64,000 bases of DNA from Hyphococcus flavus. GTDB lineage: Bacteria > Pseudomonadota > Alphaproteobacteria > Caulobacterales > Parvularculaceae. The stretch covers positions 1,999,501 to 2,063,500 of the forward strand of contig NZ_CP118166.1 in NCBI RefSeq assembly GCF_028748065.1, read 5' to 3'. The translations under genes and the position numbers were made by a program. Every line of letters begins with the position of its first letter. The stretch's first letter is position 1. The notes beneath the pieces are model-generated. The model was not told the origin of the DNA. It ran no database searches and was given only the letters and a program-made list of their open reading frames with translations. Of this stretch, positions 50,189 through 58,986 are shown piece after piece.

Positions 50189-51102
50189 TCGCTTCCACTT
50201 CCTTGTGGCGCCTCACGAACAGGAATTGGAAGCTGGCAAATATCAATGTGTTTCGGCCTGTAGTAGAAGAATTCTTCCGGACGGTTCGCTCGCGCTTCGA
50301 CAAAAGCTGCGAAACTATTGGAGTCGGATTTGAGCAGTTGAAGATGTTTTTGTTCTCCTGCGGTCAGGTCCGATCCGAGCCGCATTGAGATAATTGTGTC
50401 GCCCACATCTTCGTCTTTGCTCGCTGGCGGTACGTTACGGCGAAGCCGCTGAATATGCTCCATGCCGTCGATTACTCGTCCAAATACTGTGAGATTCCGG
50501 TCAAGGTAGCGTTGCGGCTGCAATGCGATGTAAAATTCTGTACTCGCTGAGTCGCGTTCGTTATTTCGGCCAAAAGCAAAAGCGCCAGTGCAGTGCAGAT
50601 GCCATACGGTCTGCGTAGTCTGATCGAGTCCGACGGGCAGGGCGTTTGCGAACCCCACGCCGTCAGCGTAGCCGTCATCGAACGGCGATACACTGAACGA
50701 TTTCGTCCGCTCGCGAAACGCTGAATAGGATTCTTCAAACTCCGCCGCGAGGCTTTCCTTGGCGTCGCCAACGCTGCGTTCTTCGAAGGGATCGCCCCCT
50801 TGCGCCACAAACCCATCAATAACCCGGTAAAAAGAAAGCCCGTCATAAAAGCCCTGGCGAGCCAGCGTTTTGATCTGAGCCACATGATTTTGCGCGAGCG
50901 TATCGGATAGTGCGACAATGGCGCGCCCCGACGCTACTTCGATATAGAGAAGGTTATCCTGTTCGAGCGTTAGCCAGTCTTTGTCCGGCGCCTCCGCAAG
51001 AATTTCAGCGGACGATTTTTTTCCTTCAAGGGCGTCAGCAAAAGCCTGCGGTTGGAAAACAGCAAGCGCTAAGAGCCCCGTTACAATTAATTTCCATGAC
51101 AC
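50185..51102 (-). CDS. Divergent cyclophilin-type peptidyl-prolyl isomerase, secreted
   Basis: A 305-residue periplasmic protein from GTG 51102, which follows GAAGAGGA; the frame upstream is not coding. The signal peptide reads LIVTGLLALAVFQPQAFA. The cyclophilin core starts at NLLYIEVASGRAIVALSDTLAQNHVAQIKTLARQGFYDGLSFYRVIDGFVAQGGDP, in which the usual FHRVI is FYRVI, and continues with NNERDSASTEFYIALQPQRYLDRNLTVFGRVIDGMEHIQ. The active-site Arg is kept but the His-like position and several others differ, so activity may be reduced. It overlaps the NUDIX gene by 4 nt. Confidence 0.85.
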   Translation of the reverse strand: MSWKLIVTGLLALAVFQPQAFADALEGKKSSAEILAEAPDKDWLTLEQDNLLYIEVASGRAIVALSDTLAQNHVAQIKTLARQGFYDGLSFYRVIDGFVAQGGDPFEERSVGDAKESLAAEFEESYSAFRERTKSFSVSPFDDGYADGVGFANALPVGLDQTTQTVWHLHCTGAFAFGRNNERDSASTEFYIALQPQRYLDRNLTVFGRVIDGMEHIQRLRRNVPPASKDEDVGDTIISMRLGSDLTAGEQKHLQLLKSDSNSFAAFVEARANRPEEFFYYRPKHIDICQLPIPVREAPQGSGSE

Positions 51103-51106
51103 TGCG

Positions 51107-51607
51107 CTATCCTCTTCCCCGGTATGGCGGAACGCCTGTTTCCGGAACCCATAATCCCCTGGGCGGCTCACCTGTTTGATAAAAAACGTCAATAGGCATC
51201 CCGCCACGCGGATACCAATACCCGCCGATGCGCAACCATTTTGGTTTGACAGCGTCGATGACCTTCTTCGCAACCAACAGCGTGCAGTCTTCGTGAAAGG
51301 CGCCGTGATTGCGGAACGAGGTCAGAAATAGTTTTAGCGACTTTGATTCGACAATTAGTTTTGATGGTACATAGTCGATCACCAGATGGGCGAAGTCGGG
51401 CTGTCCCGTGACCGGGCAAAGGCTTGTGAACTCAGGGGCGGTGAACCGCACAAGGTAGGCTGACCCGGCGTGAGGGTTGGGCGCCGTTTCCAGCAAAGCC
51501 TCATCCGGCGAGGCCGCCGGTTTCGCCGCCGTCCCAAGCATGGTCATCTTGCGCGTTGCTGGCTTCTTAGCGATTGATTTCTTTTTGGTGCTGGATGCGG
51601 CTGGCAT
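51107..51607 (-). CDS. queF: NADPH-dependent 7-cyano-7-deazaguanine reductase
   Basis: A 166-residue type I QueF, reducing preQ0 to preQ1 for queuosine synthesis. The catalytic Cys is C64 in [13 protein letters not shown] with Asp71; [26 protein letters not shown] contains the conserved Glu and substrate loop. The N-terminal 45 residues are a basic, Ala-rich extension not normally conserved, so the true start may be [10 protein letters not shown] (residue 21). It lies just upstream of the cyclophilin and near tgt/queA. Confidence 0.93.
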   Translation of the reverse strand: MPAASSTKKKSIAKKPATRKMTMLGTAAKPAASPDEALLETAPNPHAGSAYLVRFTAPEFTSLCPVTGQPDFAHLVIDYVPSKLIVESKSLKLFLTSFRNHGAFHEDCTLLVAKKVIDAVKPKWLRIGGYWYPRGGMPIDVFYQTGEPPRGLWVPETGVPPYRGRG

Positions 51608-51794
51608 AATGAACCTGATGTTTTGACTTCAATAATCCAGGTGAGCGCCATCTGCAAAGTGGACGGTTTTTCCCCCTTCGCCCCATGGACAAGGCCCGGT
51701 TTTCTGGCCTATAAGCCGCGCTCCTCTTCGGACAAAACGTCTGCAGGGGGCAAGAGCGAGGCCGAACCCGGGCCCGTCTAAATCGCCTCAAAGG

Positions 51795-51870
<76 letters not shown>

Positions 51871-51972
51871 TTCTCAAAATTTTCAACATCCAAAAACGTC
51901 CAATAACCAAATAAAAACAGTGTATTATTGCGGTTCAGCGTCCAAGGGCGTCCGACAAGGTCTCTTATAATT

Positions 51973-52032
51973 GGGGGTATTTGGGGGTATATTCGGGGGT
52001 ATCGACGATTCAGGTGAGGAGGCGATACCCCC
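51973..52032 (+). promoter_or_regulatory. Left arm-type sites (GGGGGTAT x3 and inverted ATACCCCC)
   Basis: GGGGGTAT at 51973-51980, 51983-51990 and 51995-52002 and the complement ATACCCCC at 52025-52032 lie directly before the integrase start. The same octamer recurs at 63357-63364 and 63369-63376. Regular copies at both ends are the layout of integrase/excisionase arm-binding sites; the last copy overlaps the integrase ribosome-site area, so autoregulation is possible. Confidence 0.7.
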
Positions 52033-52035
52033 AAA

Positions 52036-53229
52036 ATGCTTACAGCGCTCGCAATCAAGAACGCCGCCCCGCAGCCCAAGGCCTACAAGCTCTTCGATGG
52101 CGGCGGACTGCACCTCATTATCAATCCAAACGGCTCGAAACTCTGGCGGCTCAAGTACCGGCATCTCGGAAAGGAAAAGCTGATTTCATTCGGGCCGTAT
52201 CCCGATGTCAGTCTCGTCAAAGCGCGGAAGGCGCGCGAGGAAGCGCGGGAACTGATCGCCGAAGGGTTGGACCCGGCCGAACAACGCCGCGAAGCGCGCG
52301 AAAGAGAGTTGCAGACTCGAGAGAGGACCTTTCAACGGCTGGTCGATGATTTCCTTCAAAAACAGGAGCGGGAAGGTCGGGCGGAATCGACCCTCAAGAA
52401 GAACCGATGGTTGCTTGGCATGGCTTGCGATGAATTCGGCGAAATGCCCGTAGTCGAGATTAAGGCGCCGGTGATCTTAAAGGCGCTACGGAAAATTGAA
52501 GCGCGTGGGACGTATGAAACCGCGCGACGCATGAAAATCATCGTCGGTTCAGTTCTGCGCTACGGGATTTCGTGCGGCTGGATTGATGCGGACCCGACGC
52601 CAGCATTGAACGGCGCTCTGACGCAGCCACCGCAAAAGCCCCGCGCTGCAATTACTGACCCGGAAAAGCTCGGTGGATTATTGCGTGCGATCGATGCGTA
52701 TGAAGGGCAAGCGTCTACACGGATAGGGTTGCAGCTACTTGCTCTACTATATCCGCGCCCCGGAGAACTAAGACAGGCGCGGTGGAACGAATTCGATTTC
52801 AGTAAAGCCGTTTGGACAATCCCGGCCGAACGGGCGAAAACGCGGCGCCCTCACCGCGTGCCGCTTCCGAAAGCCGCGGTGGCGAAGCTCAAAGAATTAA
52901 ATGCGCTGACGGGCTCTGGCGATTTAATTCTTCCGTCGCTGCGCTCAGTAAAAAGGCCGGTGAGCGACGCTACTTTTACGGCTGCCTTGCGGCGCATGGG
53001 TTTCGCAAAGGAAGAAATGACGGCGCACGGGTTTCGCGCGACCTTTTCCACTTTGGCAAACGAATCTGGCCTTTGGAATCCCGACGCAATCGAACGCGCG
53101 CTTGCTCATGTGGAGGGTAATGCTGTCCGCGCCGCCTATGCCCGCAGCGAATTCTGGGATGAGCGGGTTACGATGGCGGAATGGTGGGCTGAAAAACTAA
53201 TGAATCTGTGCAATTCCGGCCAAAGGTGA
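52036..53229 (+). CDS. P4-type tyrosine integrase (DUF4102 domain)
   Basis: A 397-residue site-specific integrase. The N-terminal DUF4102-type arm-binding domain reads LTALAIKNAAPQPKAYKLFDGGGLHLIINPNGSKLWRLKYRHLGKEKLISFGPYPDVSLVKARKAREEARELIAEG. The core-binding SAM-like domain is at about 95-185. Catalytic residues are in PRPGELRQARW (Arg), MTAHGFRATFSTLANE (HxxR) and ALAHVEGNAVRAAYARSEFWDER with the Tyr nucleophile. It is placed next to tRNA-Phe and points into the island, as in P4-like elements. It should catalyse integration and excision. Confidence 0.95.
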   Translation: MLTALAIKNAAPQPKAYKLFDGGGLHLIINPNGSKLWRLKYRHLGKEKLISFGPYPDVSLVKARKAREEARELIAEGLDPAEQRREARERELQTRERTFQRLVDDFLQKQEREGRAESTLKKNRWLLGMACDEFGEMPVVEIKAPVILKALRKIEARGTYETARRMKIIVGSVLRYGISCGWIDADPTPALNGALTQPPQKPRAAITDPEKLGGLLRAIDAYEGQASTRIGLQLLALLYPRPGELRQARWNEFDFSKAVWTIPAERAKTRRPHRVPLPKAAVAKLKELNALTGSGDLILPSLRSVKRPVSDATFTAALRRMGFAKEEMTAHGFRATFSTLANESGLWNPDAIERALAHVEGNAVRAAYARSEFWDERVTMAEWWAEKLMNLCNSGQR

Positions 53230-53396
53230 GCGCAACGCCGAACTTGAATTTTTTGACTGGTTTTCCCCAACGCTCGGCGAATCATCCGTTTTGGCGCTAT
53301 TTTATCCGTAATTGTACGGCTAGGGGCAAAGCGTTCCGGTAGTGGTCCGAAGCGAAGGGAGGTGGCGGTCGTACGCAACGAAGCGGACTTGCGACG

Positions 53397-54254
53397 ATGA
53401 CGACCAAAAATGCTTTTTCTGAATTCGTAAACGACGATGCGCCAGAGCCAGCGCCTTCCCCTTGGCTTAACAACACTGACAATCAGTTTTTAACTCGTAA
53501 AAGCGCCTTGCATTGGGCACGGCACGATTACTGGCGGCTTTGGGAAGCCATGTTGCTCATTCTTGGCCTTAGCCCAGAATACTATTCCCGATACGATTCT
53601 CATTACAATAAGAAACAGTCCACTTCATCGTTAAACACCGGCCTCGGTAGCCTTTTGCAACTAAGCAAACTGGATATGGCTTTAGAGCGATATTGCGCTC
53701 TTTCTTCGAGCGATAAGCTTAACGATTGGCTGTATCTCTACGACATCCTTCAAAGGTCGGATCAGTTCAAGGAAGAGCAAATTAGACCAACTGAATTTAT
53801 CGCGTGGGCGAAACTCAAGCATCTCGAGGTCAATAATCTAATCGAAGAAGCGGTCACCACAATTTGCGGACCGTTGCCCATTTGGGGTTATGAAAAAATT
53901 GGCTTTCTGGATGAGGCAGGCAATTTGGAAGAGGGCCTTGACGGACCGAAATGGCTGCGCGGCGTAGCGCGGCTGGAAAAGCCCGACAATGACGATAAAC
54001 CGAAATCGCCAGAGAATGCTAAGGCGAAGCCGCCTGCAGATTTGCAAGGTGAATTAAAACCAAAAGAACGGGACAGCCTGCTCAAGCTCGTGATCGGCAT
54101 GGCGGTTGAGCAATATGGATATACTCCCGATTCTTCCCGTAACGCAGCCACTAAACACATAGAAACGGATTTGCGCGCGCATGGTGTTCCCCTCGACCGT
54201 AACACGATTTTGAAATGGCTGCGGGAAGGGGCGGAATTACTGCCCAAAGCTTGA
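53397..54254 (+). CDS. Conserved island protein of unknown function
   Basis: A 285-residue protein. The N-terminal half is aromatic and helical (LHWARHDYWRLWEAMLLILGLSPEYYSRYD). The C-terminal segment KERDSLLKLVIGMAVEQYGYTPDSSRNAATKHIETDLRAHGVPLDRNTILKWLREGAELLP is a module seen in many mobile-element proteins beside AlpA-type regulators, probably DNA-associated. Between integrase and AlpA, with 167 nt before it. It may take part in island regulation or maintenance; a precise role is not known. Confidence 0.75.
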   Translation: MTTKNAFSEFVNDDAPEPAPSPWLNNTDNQFLTRKSALHWARHDYWRLWEAMLLILGLSPEYYSRYDSHYNKKQSTSSLNTGLGSLLQLSKLDMALERYCALSSSDKLNDWLYLYDILQRSDQFKEEQIRPTEFIAWAKLKHLEVNNLIEEAVTTICGPLPIWGYEKIGFLDEAGNLEEGLDGPKWLRGVARLEKPDNDDKPKSPENAKAKPPADLQGELKPKERDSLLKLVIGMAVEQYGYTPDSSRNAATKHIETDLRAHGVPLDRNTILKWLREGAELLPKA

Positions 54255-54338
54255 GAGTTATCGGAATTACGATAACCACCGTTGAATTCATGCAGTCTGT
54301 AGCGGAATTCGCCCCCAAACATTCACGGACATATTAGA

Positions 54339-54362
54339 CCGTCTCCGTTTTCAAATAGACGG
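54339..54362. promoter_or_regulatory. Inverted repeat before the AlpA-like gene
   Basis: CCGTCT and AGACGG flank 12 nt just before the AlpA-like GTG start (54372), overlapping its ribosome site region (GGAG at 54361). A second small repeat, TTATCG...CGATAA, lies at about 54258-54275. Either could be an operator; low certainty. Confidence 0.35.
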
Positions 54363-54371
54363 AGTTATAAC

Positions 54372-54578
54372 GTGTCGAATACAATCAACTTCCCCGAAAC
54401 AGGATTTGTCCGGCTTAATCAAATCCTGGCGCCGCGCGGACCTATTCCGGTCTCTAAGTCCACCTGGTGGGCAGGCGTCAAGGAGGGCCGGTTTCCTCAG
54501 CCGCAAAAGCTCGGGCCGCGCACGACGGTCTGGCGCGCCGAGGACATCCGGGCACTTTACGAAACCGGGGCGTCTTAA
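54372..54578 (+). CDS. AlpA-family helix-turn-helix regulator
   Basis: A 68-residue MerR-like/AlpA protein from GTG 54372 with GGAG seven bases upstream. GFVRLNQILAPRGPIPVSKSTWWAGVKEGRFPQPQKLGPRTTVWRAEDIRALYE is the complete domain. AlpA-type proteins activate the excision of P4-like elements and act as excisionase-like factors, so it may control mobility of this island. It is followed three bases later by the next gene. Confidence 0.9.
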   Translation: MSNTINFPETGFVRLNQILAPRGPIPVSKSTWWAGVKEGRFPQPQKLGPRTTVWRAEDIRALYETGAS

Positions 54579-54581
54579 TCG

Positions 54582-55019
54582 ATGGTGCGCCGCATCAAAT
54601 GGCGGTCCGTTCATGCGCATCTCAACTACGAAGTGGCTGAGCTGGCGAAAGCGGTCGGCGTATGCCGTTCAACAGTACGAAACTGGATTCGAGACGGCCT
54701 GCTGCCGGTCATCGAAGATCAACGACCACAGCTAATCGTCGGTGAAGATTTCAAGCGGTGGTATCAGCAACGGCTCAATTCGCGAAAACGGTCTTGCTGC
54801 CCTGGCGAAATGTTCTGCATGAAATGCCGTCGCCCGCGGGCGCCTGCGCTCGGCATGGTTGACTACGTTTTCAATAGCAAAGCGGCCGGATCACTCACCG
54901 CGCTTTGCAGCGTTTGCGAAAGTCCCATGTTTCGCGCCTGCGGATTGGACCGTATCGGACAAACCATGCCCAGCATTCACGTATCAATTTGCGATAGAGG
55001 CGCCGACACTAAGCGGTAG
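54582..55019 (+). CDS. HTH and zinc-ribbon protein
   Basis: A 145-residue protein. The N-terminal HTH (EVAELAKAVGVCRSTVRNWIRDGLLPVIEDQRPQLIVGEDFKRWYQQR) is MerR/excisionase-like and follows AlpA by 3 nt. The C-terminal half has Cys pairs CCPGEMFCMKCRRPRAP and LTALCSVCESPMFRACG, giving a possible zinc ribbon. A partner in element regulation is likely; no family name can be given with certainty. Confidence 0.75.
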   Translation: MVRRIKWRSVHAHLNYEVAELAKAVGVCRSTVRNWIRDGLLPVIEDQRPQLIVGEDFKRWYQQRLNSRKRSCCPGEMFCMKCRRPRAPALGMVDYVFNSKAAGSLTALCSVCESPMFRACGLDRIGQTMPSIHVSICDRGADTKR

Positions 55020-55065
55020 CGCACAACGCCTCTTATTTTGATACTTTAACTAGGACTAATTCATC

Positions 55066-56151
55066 ATGCCAAAACGCAATCCCGAAAACGAACGCATCAA
55101 GCGCCGCTACATCCAGCATCTACAGCGCGCAAGAGGATACAGCGAAGCAACCATTTTGACAGCCGCGGCCTCGATTGACCGCTTCATTGCCATGAATGGG
55201 CACAAGTCGCTGAAGAAATTCCATATTCAGCAGGCGGTGGCGTTTCGGGAGCGATTCGAAGAAGAAACAAACCCGAAGACCGGAAAGCTCCTGAGCAAAT
55301 CGACGATCTCGACAACGCTGAAGGCGCTGCGCGATTTCTTCACATGGCTCGCCGAGCAGCCGGGATATAAATCCCGAATCAAATTCAGCGACGCTGCGTA
55401 TTTCACGCCGAGCCTGCATGATGAGCGGATTGCACGTTCAACCCGGCGCCAGTTCATCCCCACCCTCGCGCAAATTCACAAGGTCATCCATGGCATGCCG
55501 ACCTCGACGATTGTCGAGCGTCGCAATCGTGCGCTGATCGCCCTGACGATCCTGGTGTCGCCGCGAGACGGCGCCGCCGCGTCGCTGCGGCTCAAACATA
55601 TCGATATGGAAAAGCGCGTGGTTTTTCAGGACGGCGCCGAGGTCAACACGAAGTTTCGTAAAACCATCAAGGCGGGGTTCTATCCCATTGGCGGGGATGC
55701 AGAGCAGTTTGTCGCCGAATGGGTTGCGGAGCTGCGCGATGATCTCGGTTTTGGCCCTGACGATCCGCTTTTTCCCAAGACCAAGCGCTCGCTCGATAGG
55801 GACGGCAGATTCGAGTATGTGGCGCTGGACCGCGCGCCCTGGCGCAATACCGCATCAATTCGGAAGGTATTTCGCAAAGCTTTCGAATCAGTCGGACTTC
55901 CCTACGCCAGCCCGCACAGCTTCCGCCATACGCTCGGGCGGCTCGCTTTTGAGAAAAACCTCACCATCGCCCAGCTGAAAGCCTGGAGCCAAAATCTCGG
56001 TCATGAGGAAATCATGACCACCGCCACCAATTACGCGAAAATGAGCGAAGACGAGCAGTTGCAGGTACTCGCGAGCATTGGCGAAGGGGATCGACGGGGC
56101 GATGATCAAGACGTTATCAAGGAACTCAAGAAGCTGGCCGCTCGCTATTGA
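55066..56151 (+). CDS. Second tyrosine recombinase (XerC/D-like)
   Basis: A 361-residue tyrosine recombinase, distinct from the P4-type integrase. The SAM-like N-terminal domain (ENERIKRRYIQHLQRARGYSEATILTAAASIDRFI) is followed by the catalytic domain: LTILVSPRDGAAASLRLKHID (first Arg, as PRDGA), SPHSFRHTLGRLA (HxxR), LGHEEIMTTATNYAKM (His and Tyr). It sits just upstream of hsdM on the same strand with a 70-nt gap. Recombinases of this kind occur next to defence operons in many genomic islands and might rearrange hsdS, but only one hsdS is present here. Confidence 0.9.
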   Translation: MPKRNPENERIKRRYIQHLQRARGYSEATILTAAASIDRFIAMNGHKSLKKFHIQQAVAFRERFEEETNPKTGKLLSKSTISTTLKALRDFFTWLAEQPGYKSRIKFSDAAYFTPSLHDERIARSTRRQFIPTLAQIHKVIHGMPTSTIVERRNRALIALTILVSPRDGAAASLRLKHIDMEKRVVFQDGAEVNTKFRKTIKAGFYPIGGDAEQFVAEWVAELRDDLGFGPDDPLFPKTKRSLDRDGRFEYVALDRAPWRNTASIRKVFRKAFESVGLPYASPHSFRHTLGRLAFEKNLTIAQLKAWSQNLGHEEIMTTATNYAKMSEDEQLQVLASIGEGDRRGDDQDVIKELKKLAARY

Positions 56152-56221
56152 ACCGCGTGCGTCGTGCTGCGGATCGCGCTAAACAGTTCGAATCGCATAC
56201 CGAGAGCAGACTAGGGGCGAA

Positions 56222-57796
56222 ATGACCGAAGAACAAAAGCGAAAGCTGGAATCGTACCTGTGGAATATCGCCGACGCCTTGCGCGGCAAGATGCACGCCG
56301 ACGAGTTCCGCGACTACATTCTCGGCTTCATCTTCTACAAATACCTCTCCGAAAAGCTGTATCTCTATGCGAACGCGATCCTCTCTGAGGACGGAGTCGA
56401 TTTCCTTTCTATCGATGAGAAAAGCGACGAAGGCAACGAGTATCTAGAGGCGATCAAGGAAGACGCCGTTCTCCAGCTAGGATATTTCCTGAAGCCGTCC
56501 GAGCTATTCAGCGAAGTCGCAAAACGCGGCGCAGCGAAGGAAGAAGAAGGCGCATCGAATTTCATACTCGACGACCTGACGCGCATCCTTAATAATATTG
56601 AACGCTCGACGATGGGCACGGAAAGTGAAGACGATTTCATCGCGCTTTTTGAAGACCTCGATCTCACCTCGACAAAGCTCGGCCGCACAGAAAAAGCGAA
56701 GAACGAGCTAATCGTCAAAATTTTGGTCGAGTTGAACAAGATCGATTTCGAACTCGATAAAGTCGATTCCGACGTTCTCGGCGACGCTTATGAATATCTG
56801 ATCGGCAAATTCGCCGCTGGCGCCGGAAAGAAGGCGGGCGAATTTTACACGCCGCAATCGGTCTCAACCATTCTTGCGAAGCTCGTCACCACCGGCAAGA
56901 CGAAGCTGAAATCGGTTTATGATCCGACCTGCGGTTCCGGTTCGCTGCTCTTGCGCGTTTCGAAGGAAGTGAAGGAAGTCTCCGCCTATTACGGGCAGGA
57001 GATGAACCGCACGACCTACAACCTCGCGCGGATGAACATGATTTTGCATGACGTGCACTACCGCAAGTTTGATTTGCGTCAGGAAGACACGCTCGAACAC
57101 CCGCAACACCTGGAAGAGCGATTTGAAGCGGTGGTCGCTAATCCGCCCTTTTCGGCGAAGTGGAGCGCCAACAAGATATTCGAAAGCGACGACCGCTTTT
57201 CCCAATATGGCCGCCTCGCGCCGTCATCAAAGGCGGATTTCGCCTTTGTCCAGCACATGCTTTACCATCTCGACGATAACGGCCAGATGGCGGTGGTGTT
57301 GCCGCATGGCGTCCTTTTTCGCGGCGGGGCGGAAGGGCATATCAGGCGCTTTCTGATCGAAGATCGCAACTGGCTCGACGCGGTCATCGGGCTGCCCGCA
57401 AACATTTTCTACGGTACATCGATCCCAACCTGCGTTCTCGTCTTCAAGAAATGCCGCGAGCATCCAGACGATATTCTGTTCATCGATGCCAGCGCGCATT
57501 TTGAAAAGCAGAAAAACCAGAATCATCTCCGCAAGAAAGATATTAAGAGCATCATCGACACATATCGTGTGCGTGAGCCAAAGGAAAAACTCTCTTATGT
57601 GGCGCCGCTTTCGGAAATCGAAGAAAACGATTTCAACCTCAATATCCCGCGATATGTAGATACGTTTGAGGAAGAAGAACCGGTCGATCTTCAAGCCGTT
57701 GTTCGGGAGCTGAAAGATCTCGAAGAGAACATGGCGGAAGCCGACGAGGCGATCCGCAAATTTTGCCAGGAACTCGGCATCGAGGCGCCGGTCTAA
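56222..57796 (+). CDS. hsdM: Type I restriction-modification M subunit
   Basis: A 524-residue HsdM. The N-terminal helical domain (LESYLWNIADALRGKMHADEFRDYILGFIFYKYLSEK) is followed by the N6-adenine methyltransferase domain: SAM motif I DPTCGSGSLLL (residues 234-244) and motif IV NPPF (307-310). Complete C-terminus. It protects host DNA with HsdS and is needed for restriction by HsdR. Its stop overlaps the hsdS ATG by one base (TAATG). Confidence 0.96.
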   Translation: MTEEQKRKLESYLWNIADALRGKMHADEFRDYILGFIFYKYLSEKLYLYANAILSEDGVDFLSIDEKSDEGNEYLEAIKEDAVLQLGYFLKPSELFSEVAKRGAAKEEEGASNFILDDLTRILNNIERSTMGTESEDDFIALFEDLDLTSTKLGRTEKAKNELIVKILVELNKIDFELDKVDSDVLGDAYEYLIGKFAAGAGKKAGEFYTPQSVSTILAKLVTTGKTKLKSVYDPTCGSGSLLLRVSKEVKEVSAYYGQEMNRTTYNLARMNMILHDVHYRKFDLRQEDTLEHPQHLEERFEAVVANPPFSAKWSANKIFESDDRFSQYGRLAPSSKADFAFVQHMLYHLDDNGQMAVVLPHGVLFRGGAEGHIRRFLIEDRNWLDAVIGLPANIFYGTSIPTCVLVFKKCREHPDDILFIDASAHFEKQKNQNHLRKKDIKSIIDTYRVREPKEKLSYVAPLSEIEENDFNLNIPRYVDTFEEEEPVDLQAVVRELKDLEENMAEADEAIRKFCQELGIEAPV

Positions 57797-58974
57797 TGGC
57801 GGCCAAGGCGATAGAAAAGCGCATTCCGAAACTCCGGTTTCCAGAGTTTGATGAAGAGTGGAGTGCGCGACCTCTCAAGTCGTTTGGCGAGCTAAAAAAC
57901 GGCCACAACGCGGAAAAAGGTGATTATGGTACGGGTACGCCTTTTATCAATTTGATGGATATTTTTGGGATTGAATTTTTAGACACTGTGAGCAATCTCG
58001 GGCTCGTTAAAACTTCCTCAAAAGATTTGCATACATACAATATCGAATACGGCGATGTGCTGTTTGTGCGTAGTAGCGTAAAAAGAAAGGGCGTTGGACA
58101 GGCCTGCGTGGTAATGACTGACAAAAGCGGTATTGTGTTCAGTGGATTCATCATAAGGTACCGACCAAAGCCTGCCACTTTGGATGCAAAGTTTAGCGGC
58201 TATGTGTTCAATTCAGAAACCGTTCGTAAAAAAATCCTTAGTCTCGCCACATCAAGCGCAAACACAAATATCAACCAAGAGTCACTCGGAGAGTTGGCAC
58301 CCTTTGTGCCGGAGCTTCCTGAACAAAAGAAAATTGCGTCTTTCTTGGGGGCGGTGGATGACAAGTTGCGAGCCTTGCGCAAAAAGCGCGACCTCCTCGC
58401 CGACTACAAGCGCGGCGTTATGCAACAAATATTCTCTCAAGAAATCCGTTTCACGCGCGACGACGGCTCTTCGTTCCCGGATTGGGAGGAGAAGAAGTTA
58501 GCAAACCTACTCACTGTCCAGTATGGAAAAGACCATAAGGAATTACCGAAAGGAGACATTCCAGTTCTGGGCACGGGTGGAATAATCCGCCATGTTAACC
58601 AATCGCTTCATGACGGTCCATCAGTACTGATTGGAAGAAAAGGAACTATTGACCAGCCACGTTTCGTGACTTCGCCTTTCTGGACGGTGGATACACTTTT
58701 TTATTCAAATATTTCCCGAGGGTACGTACCATATTTCGTGTACCTTGTTGTCAAGGCAGTAAATTGGCTCAGATTCAATGAGGCAACTGGAGTGCCGAGC
58801 TTGAGCGCATCAGCCATTCATGGCGTCAACGTTCTCGTCCCACCCAGCAATGATGAACAACAAAAAATCGCTGATTTCCTCTCCACCATCGACGCCAAAA
58901 TCGAGGCCGTCGCAGACCAAATCGCCGCCATGGAATCCTTCAAAAAAGGCCTGTTGCAGCAGATGTTTGTTTAG
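57796..58974 (+). CDS. hsdS: Type I restriction-modification S subunit
   Basis: A 392-residue specificity subunit from ATG 57796 (MAAKAIEKRIPKLRFPEF). Two target-recognition domains, about residues 10-175 and 225-350, each begin with a conserved FPEF/FPDWEEKKL-type segment and alternate with the conserved coiled-coil helices EQKKIASFLGAVDDKLRALRKKRDLLADYKRGVMQQIFSQ and EQQKIADFLSTIDAKIEAVADQIAAMESFKKGLLQQMF. The recognition domains are more AT-rich than the flanking coding DNA, which is common for hsdS. The specificity cannot be read. The next gene starts 12 nt on. Confidence 0.94.
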   Translation: MAAKAIEKRIPKLRFPEFDEEWSARPLKSFGELKNGHNAEKGDYGTGTPFINLMDIFGIEFLDTVSNLGLVKTSSKDLHTYNIEYGDVLFVRSSVKRKGVGQACVVMTDKSGIVFSGFIIRYRPKPATLDAKFSGYVFNSETVRKKILSLATSSANTNINQESLGELAPFVPELPEQKKIASFLGAVDDKLRALRKKRDLLADYKRGVMQQIFSQEIRFTRDDGSSFPDWEEKKLANLLTVQYGKDHKELPKGDIPVLGTGGIIRHVNQSLHDGPSVLIGRKGTIDQPRFVTSPFWTVDTLFYSNISRGYVPYFVYLVVKAVNWLRFNEATGVPSLSASAIHGVNVLVPPSNDEQQKIADFLSTIDAKIEAVADQIAAMESFKKGLLQQMFV

Positions 58975-58986
58975 AATGACGGTATC

